Under the pieces are notes generated by a model. That model was not told where the DNA came from. It saw nothing but the letters and a program-made list of their open reading frames with translations, and ran no database searches. From contig NC_088301.1 of NCBI RefSeq assembly GCF_032854445.1, positions 6,308,044-6,372,043 on the forward strand: a stretch of DNA of 64,000 nucleotides. The letters run 5' to 3'. The translations under genes were made by a program, and so were the position numbers. The stretch comes from Liolophura sinensis. Its lineage: Eukaryota; Mollusca; Polyplacophora; Chitonida; Chitonidae. This document shows, piece after piece, positions 58,501 through 64,000 of the stretch. Within the stretch, counting starts at the first letter, position 1, and each line of letters begins with the position of its first letter.

Positions 58501-61500
58501 GCTAATACAACAATACATACACGTGAGTATTTATTCTTTTTAACATTCATACACATGAGTATTTATTTTCTTTTCAACATTCACTGCAATTTTCTATTCC
58601 AACTTAAAGCGTTTTATGAGGTAAAATTTAATACACATGTGCAATGCAGTGTATGTGTTTTGTATATGCGAGACAGTTGACCCAGTCAGGCTTCAGAGCT
58701 ATATCAAACTTAGTTACGCTCCCGACGCAAGAGCAGACATCTAACCTAGTTAGGCCCCACAGCTGTATCGAACCTAGTCACACTCCCGACGCAAGAGCAG
58801 ACATCCAACCCAGTTAGCCCTCTGAACTATATCGAACCTAGTCACACTCCTGACACAAGAACAGATATCCAACCCAGTTAGCCCTCAGAGCTATATCGAG
58901 CCTAGTCATACTCCCGACACAAGAACACCCGACCCAGTTGGGTCCCAGAGCGGTATCGAACCTAGTCACACTCCTGACAGAAGAATAGACACCCGACCCA
59001 AATAGGCCTCAGAGCTGCATCGATTTTAGTCACACTCCCGACACAAGAACAGACATCCTACCCAGTTAGGCCTCAGAGCGATATCGAGCCTAGTCATACT
59101 CCCCACACAAGAACAGACACCCGACCCAGTTAGGTCCCAAAGCGGTATAGAATCTAGTCATACTCCCGACACAAGAATAGACATCCAACCCAGTTAGGCC
59201 TCAGAGCTATATCGAGCCTAGTCATACTCCCGACACAAGAACAGACACCCGACCCGGTTAGGTCCCAGAGTGGTGTCGAACCTAGTCACACCCCCAGCAC
59301 AAGAACAGGCTTCCAACCCAGTTAGGCCTCAGAGCTATATCGAGCCTAGTCACACTCCCAACACATAGTCAACAGCCATCCAACCCATTCAGGCCTCACA
59401 GCTGTATGGCCTCTAGTCACATTCCCGACACAAGAACAGACACCCGACCCAGTCACTCCTCAGAGATGCATCGAGCCTAGTCACACTTCCGACACAACAA
59501 CAGACACTTGACCCGGCTAAAAGCTTCGTCAGAGCTGAAACAAACCTAGACAAACTCCTAGCAGAAGAACAAACACACGACCGAGCTCAGCCATCGCCAG
59601 AACGGAATGAAACATAGGCACACTCCCAGACAAGAAAAAACACACGACCCAGCTAAAAGGTCGCCAGAGCTTAAATCATACCTAAGCACACTCCTAGCAG
59701 AACAAACCGAGCTAAGGCGTCGCTAGAATGGAATGAAACATAGGCACACTCTCAGCGTAAGAACACCCATTCCTTCCAGGCCTTCCATACAATAAATTCA
59801 AATAAGAATTTGGAAAATAGATTTATAATCGTACTTCTGTTATTTTCCAGAAACAACAGACCGTCGAGATATTGCACAAGATGCAATTTCCTTTAAAATT
59901 ACAGCAGATGTAACGAGGAAAGTCCGGGAACCAGTGAAAGTTCTCGTTCTCGCCTATTTCCGCACAGGGTCAACTTTGACGGGCGAGCTCATTCAGCAGA
60001 CAGAGGGAACGTTTTACGTCTTTGAGCCATTTCACCAGATGGATTATTACTATTTAAAGACAGGAGAGTCCCCTATCCTAATAAATGGCACTAAATGGTA
60101 ATTAATCAGTTGAATGTCCGACTAAGTCTGAATCTACTGGACATACATCAACAGTTGACGTTGGATTAAGTAATAAGTATTATGTTATGAGAAATCCGTT
60201 AGAAGACGTAAACTATACACTCCATTTATTTATTTTTTTTAAGTTTTAAAGATTTACTTAAATGATCTATGAAAAGGTATTATAAACTGTAAGATTTGGT
60301 CGAGATTAGGTCTCCAACCATTCTGCCGAGAATCTGCTGTAAGGCGCGCGCCTGCGTCTGAATCTCGCTTTGGTGATTAAACCTCGCGCCCTCGTTCGAA
60401 TCTCGCCTGCTCGTCCATTTCTTGACCAAATCTCTTCTGAATCTCACGTTGTACTCTAAATTTCGATCGAATCATGTCCAAATCTCGCGATTTCGCACGA
60501 TGCTCGTCATAGTATCGCCTTCTTTACTCAACACCGCTAGCGCAGCGTAATGACCCAGGTGTCTCTCACCAATGCGGTCGCTGTTAGTTCAAGTCTAGCT
60601 CATGCTGGCTTCCTCTCCGGCTGTACGTGAGAAGGTCTGTCAGCAACCTGCGGATTGTCGTGGGTTTCCGCCTACCATAATGCTGGCCGCTGTCGTACAA
60701 GTGGAATATTCTTGAGCACGGCGAAAAACGGCAATCAAATAAATAAATAAATACTTTACTCAACACCTCAACTTTCCTTCCAATATTATGAGAAAGCGAC
60801 ATTCTAGCGATGTCGCCGAATGTCGCTCACCCCAAGTTGAGTTGAACGTTAAACGTGGAGAATCAGATTAATTTTTTCAAGGACACCGCAGCCTTCTGAC
60901 GACATTAAGTCGAGAATCAGTGCACTGTGTGAGATTTGGTCAGAGTCTATTGTACAGGTTTACTAAATAACACAGAGAGGAATGGATAAAATATGCAATA
61001 CAAAAAATATTGCAGAAACCAGAAAACTAATATCACATGACCATATCTGACTTAAGTCAAAATTTGAAATACGATCGTAAAGTTTATTTTCGGGACTTAA
61101 AAATATGCTTATTTAGTTCAATTCATCAATGTCATATTAAGACAAATGTGTCAACATTTCAACATATAGTATCAAAAACTAAGCATCGTAAAGAGCTTAT
61201 AAATTTTGACATAAGGCAGAAACAGCTTTGTGGAGTCAAAGCCTGCTGATGAACTTTCCGGTCAGTATAACGTGGACCTCACCTGTGTGTGATGCCGACT
61301 TGAATAAACTCAGACCGATTCCACAAAGCCATTCCTGACTTACGTCAAAATTTAAAACCTGATCACAATGGTAAGATTTGGGTAACCGACTGTTGAAATT
61401 TTGGCACATTTGTTTATATACACACACAATGGGGTGGAAAAAATGTAATTTTAGGGCCCCTCTTTTGTTTTCGTGACGTTGCATAGCCCAGATGTCAAAG

Positions 61501-63003
61501 CGCTCACATTGAGAAAATCAAACTCTCCCCCTCGCCGCCAGTTTTAACTGGTCATGCTTAAGTTCTTTCTATAACCCCAGTTGTTTCCGTTGACATCACG
61601 TAATCCCTCTTTCGGCTTACTGCCCATACTGCCACCAGAAGCAAATTTTGTAAACAAATCTTGAACAACGCCGAGGTTAACGAGGTCACGGTGATGAGGC
61701 AGGAAAAGATGTCAGAAATCAGAAAAGCTCTCTATCAACGTTTCTAACTATACTTTAGATAAAGAGATCACACGTCTATAAGATGATGCACAAGATGATT
61801 ATAACCAACACCTGAAGCAATTTTATTGATGAATACTGTCTAAATGGTTCGCACGTGGTGAGGTTAAGCCTAAATAAGGTTTTATGCGTATTAGTGATAG
61901 TGATGTGAAGCGAGCGTAGAAAGCGGCACTCGCGCGAAGGGTACGAGTGACGGGACATCATGTTTCCGGTTGCTTCAACATGTTGCATCCCTTGACCTCA
62001 CAAGCATTCCACATTATAAGTTGATTTATAGAGTTAGCAAAAACGTCAAAATAAATGCCTTTTCCCGTTAAATGTCCGTTTCCATTCATCTTTCGAAATA
62101 ACTAAGGTTATGTTATTTGTTTTCCTTTCTTTTAACTAAAGGTGGTAAGGCTTTCCTATTACAGCTATCACACCATTGAATATTTCTGTTGTGTGTCAGC
62201 GCATGTACATGTAAGTAAATGTTTAATGTTCTTTTGTTTTCAGGCCAAGCAACCTTGAAGGGCTTCACATGCCATACCAAGTGCATGTATTAGAATCTTT
62301 ATTCAATTGTCAAATCACAAGCATAGATAAACGGGCACTGATTCCGTTTGCAGGACAGTCAGTGATGGTATCAAACTATTCGAAATGTGGCAAGTCAGTG
62401 CTAGAATGTGCGGAAGAGTTAGGGAGTGCTTGTCTAGAAGCTCCAATCCGAATGATAAAGACTATCCGCACCCCTATGAGAGTTGTTTCAGAATTGTTAA
62501 AAAAAGATCCTTCTGTGAAGGTCATCCATTTACTGCGAGACCCTCGTGGTCACATCACTTCTTGGATGACTTACGGTTATAAACCAAAAAAAGACATTCT
62601 TCCTCAGTATGTGTGTAACTTAATAGGAGACGATTTGAAGACAAGATACGAATTGGAGAAACAATATCCGGGAACTTTCCTTGAAGTGATCTATGAGGAT
62701 CTGGCACAACACCCTATGGAGATGCTGCATAAGATATACGGCTGGTTGGGAGTGCCCGTTGACCCCAAGGTCATTGATTGGCTTAACAAGAGTACACACA
62801 GTGATAAAGACGGAAAAGTTTTGGACACATATAAGAAAAATTCCACGGCGGCAGCATATTCATGGGTAAAGAAGATTTCCTTGGAACGGTTAAACTTGAT
62901 TAACAAGTTTTGCGGTGATCTTATCTCACATGGTAATTTCCCCACGATATCTTCAGAAGCAGAGTTGGCTGAGTTTACCGTGCCCGACAGAACCGTACTA
63001 TAG
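55156..63003 (+). CDS. Carbohydrate sulfotransferase (CHST1/3-like), Golgi type II membrane protein
   Basis: This enzyme is predicted to move sulfate from PAPS to a sugar hydroxyl on glycans in the Golgi. Exons 55156-55174, 58379-58522, 59851-60097 and 62244-63003 join in phase (1, 1, 2) with GT-AG introns to give 389 residues. Residues 1-28 are cytosolic, and 29-46 form a signal anchor (VVFVAWALAIVLFVSWAM). The 5'-PSB is YFRTGSTLTGEL (about 91-101) and the 3'-PSB is IHLLRDPRGHITSW (about 231-244). PVDPKVIDWLN and the end FTVPDRTVL follow, with an NST glycosylation site. The length is usual for the family (about 390-480). The start is the ATG shared with the mirrored copy at 49398. The exact acceptor sugar cannot be told. 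Introns contain satellites, a MITE and SINEs. Confidence 0.9.
55488..55556. repeat. (TA)n microsatellite in intron 1
   Basis: About 34 TA units. Both-strand Tyr-Ile ORFs across it are spurious. Confidence 0.96.
55684..56275 (-). mobile_element. SINE family B/C copy, split by a younger SINE
   Basis: Minus-strand pieces on both sides of 55735-56003 belong together: the 3' end (reversed GTTTACGTCGTACTTAACAAT) to the left, and the body and tRNA-like head (GCCAACCAGTCTTGATTAA, CACCAGGGTTTGATCCCAG, complement) to the right. Confidence 0.7.
55735..56003 (+). mobile_element. SINE family A, full length, nested in another SINE
   Basis: Starts GGGGCCTCCGTGGCTCAGTC and ends CGGCGTAAAACAACAATCAA with an A-rich tail. 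TCATTAGGCGTG flanks it exactly at 55723-55734 and 56004-56015. Low divergence marks it as one of the youngest copies here. Confidence 0.96.
56310..56540. repeat. About 130-bp repeat, two adjacent copies
   Basis: CGATTCCACAAAGCCA with CACTTAAGT / TTACTTAAGT, GGTTCTGGAA and CTGAAGATA recur about 130 bases apart. The same motif is at 61316 and, degraded, at 61040, so it is a dispersed element. Confidence 0.75.
57560..57905. mobile_element. MITE copy 2, interrupted by a SINE fragment
   Basis: CACTCAAAAAATTAATCTGT at the left and CTGCTGCAATAACAGAATAC with ATTTAACCGATTTTTT at the right match the copy at 77-305. A reversed family A tail fragment (57695-57755, TTCACTTATACGATGGCGG) sits in the middle. 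Confidence 0.65.
57905..58225. repeat. About 70-bp tandem repeat, 4-5 units
   Basis: CACACCATGCGATTTGTC with TCGAATGGAAATAGGACAAG recurs at about 57922, 57990, 58062, 58132 and 58203, immediately before the membrane-anchor exon. Confidence 0.88.
58676..59775. repeat. About 64-bp satellite filling intron 2 of the sulfotransferase (about 17 units)
   Basis: CGAACCTAGTCACACTCC with CGACACAAGAACAGAC and CCCAGTTAGGCCTCAGAG recurs with 60-64 base spacing. The last units are more divergent. It takes up most of the intron between 58522 and 59851. Confidence 0.93.
60300..60520. repeat. Degenerate GAATCTCGC-rich stretch
   Basis: GAATCTCGCTT, GAATCTCGCCT, AAATCTCTTCTGAATCTCAC and AAATCTCGCG recur irregularly. 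A related AGATTTGGTC word lies at about 60930 beyond the SINE, perhaps the two sides of one older element. Confidence 0.4.
60536..60753 (+). mobile_element. SINE family A, 5'-truncated, with perfect target duplication
   Basis: Starts inside the head at GCTAGCGCAGCGTAATGACC and ends CAATCAAATAAATAAATAAA. CTTTACTCAACACC flanks it exactly at 60522-60535 and 60754-60767. It lies in intron 3 of the sulfotransferase. Confidence 0.96.
60768..62243. other. Rest of intron 3
   Basis: Contains copies of the CGATTCCACAAAGCCATT element (61316-61430 and a degraded one near 61040). No additional exon is needed because flanking exons join in phase. Confidence 0.55.
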
Positions 63004-63029
63004 CCTATAGCCATATTGTAGTATTATAG

Positions 63030-63035
63030 ATTAAA
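63030..63035 (+). terminator. Possible polyadenylation signal (ATTAAA)
   Basis: ATTAAA lies 27 bases after the stop codon of the sulfotransferase. A canonical AATAAA occurs only within later SINE-like sequence (about 63418). The close position makes this a modest candidate. Confidence 0.3.
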
Positions 63036-63224
63036 TGTTATGCTTTTGATCACTGCACTTGATACATCAAAACGCTTGGACGCAATTATTGATTTCACTC
63101 ACTTGAAGTTTATTTTTCAGCTGTAGTTATGTTAACGTAAATTCACCTCTCTCCATTTAAGGAAACCGTTTTGAAATACCTTCACATCTATGATGGCTGA
63201 TAAAGGCCGTAGTATACCTCCAGT

Positions 63225-63330
63225 AATATCAAGGGCGATGAAGCGAAGGGGCGAAGTTACGATGCGAAGAGGCCAAGTTGCAATGTGAAGGGGCGAGTTG
63301 CCATGCGAAGAAGCATCACAACTCCCCCCC
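63225..63330. repeat. GGGGCGAAGTTGCGATGCGAAG-type short repeat and C-run
   Basis: GCGAAGGGGCGAAGTT, GCGAAGAGGCCAAGTT and GTGAAGGGGCGAGTT recur at about 25-base spacing, followed by a run of about 13 C. Confidence 0.65.
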
Positions 63331-63399
63331 CCCCTCCCCCTGGCTTCATTGCCCTTGGTATCAATGGAGGCAGCATAAACATCTGATGGTAGTTGCTTT

Positions 63400-63490
63400 C
63401 TGCCGAACTCCTCCGAAAATAAAGATGGCTGTTATCGTATAAGTAAAATATTCTTAAGTACGTCGTAAAACTCCAATCAAATAAATAAAA
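63400..63490 (+). mobile_element. SINE family A, 3' fragment
   Basis: GGCTGTTATCGTATAAGTAA, TATTCTTAAGTACGTCGTAA and AACTCCAATCAAATAAATAAA. A further scrap (GGAGTACGGCGTAACAT) is near 63620. Confidence 0.75.
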
Positions 63491-63737
63491 CCCATCCCAC
63501 CATATGGTAGTGTGAATGCACGCATTTCTATAATTTACTTCGGTTTAAACCGATTAGGTAAGGTTCTAATTATTTCTGATTGTTTGAGCCACCACTGTCA
63601 TAGCACTCAAATACTCCGGAGTACGGCGTAACATATCAGCCAAGTAAAAAAGAAGCATATGATAGACTCAATATCAATCGTGTGTAGCTTGTCTTTTCCT
63701 ACATGTATGATCATACTGCTGAAAACGTTGCTGTAGT

Positions 63738-63885
63738 AGTTGTTTTTTGACCGCCAATACAACAAGAACACTCACCATACTGTTGTTATATTATATATAC
63801 TAGATGTGCTTTAACTGCTGATACGACACGAACACTCATCATATTACTGTTACATACTAGCTGTGCTTTGACCGCTGAACTATGT
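63738..63885. repeat. Inverted copy of the 54/57-bp satellite
   Basis: The complement reads CAGCGGTCAAAGCACAGCTA, then TAACAGTAATATGATGAGTG and GTATCAGCAGTTAAAGCAC, the same units as at 45085-45520. Confidence 0.85.
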
Positions 63886-64000
63886 TCGACACCGAACTAT
63901 GCCTCCCACTATCCCCATGCATTGTACTACGACCCCAACAGTCCAGCCCTTGCTCAAGGCAGCACGGCAACATGCAAAAGTGAGTCGGGCCCGCGTATCG

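Overview
The window looks like nuclear DNA of a lophotrochozoan, most likely a mollusc. It is AT-rich with short exons and long introns. It carries many tRNA-headed SINEs whose shared 3' end reads GAGTACGGCGTAAAACACCAATCAAATAAAT, as well as satellites, TA arrays and MITEs. The two gene families present, receptor tyrosine phosphatases with F5/8C and MEGF-type EGF modules and Golgi carbohydrate sulfotransferases, are both commonly expanded in molluscs. The species is not identified. No rRNA, genuine tRNA, CRISPR array, operon or recognisable retroviral/LTR element was seen.

Layout. Positions 1-11.7 kb hold repeats plus remnants, on the minus strand, of the N-terminal exons of a second phosphatase-type gene: an EGF remnant at 7.4 kb, an F5/8C exon with an in-frame stop at 6.8 kb and an open EGF exon at 5.0 kb. 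From 41.8 down to 11.7 kb one minus-strand gene can be followed from start codon to stop codon through 24 exons whose phases agree. It encodes signal peptide, EGF, F5/8C (fucolectin-type), three EGF modules, a membrane helix, an active-looking PTP domain and a second PTP domain whose active-site loop lacks the arginine. The only break is one missing base in an A-run of the first EGF exon. Its introns hold SINEs, several satellites and a roughly 6.1 kb element (28.4-34.5 kb) with long, tandem-repeat-bearing terminal inverted repeats.

From 47 to 63 kb there is a head-to-head pair of carbohydrate sulfotransferase copies. The plus-strand copy (55156-63003, four exons, 389 residues) is intact, with a signal anchor and both PAPS-binding motifs. 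The minus-strand copy (49398-47262) keeps a nearly identical first exon and last exon. It has no exon for the 5'-PSB motif, has a frameshift in the last exon, and carries SINEs where the missing exon should be. The two promoters and first exons form inverted-repeat arms at 49.3-49.6 and 54.9-55.3 kb.

The two gene systems are not obviously linked in function. One is a predicted cell-surface receptor that would dephosphorylate phosphotyrosine. The other is a predicted Golgi enzyme that sulfates sugars on glycans. Both loci show local duplication, exon duplication and copy decay.
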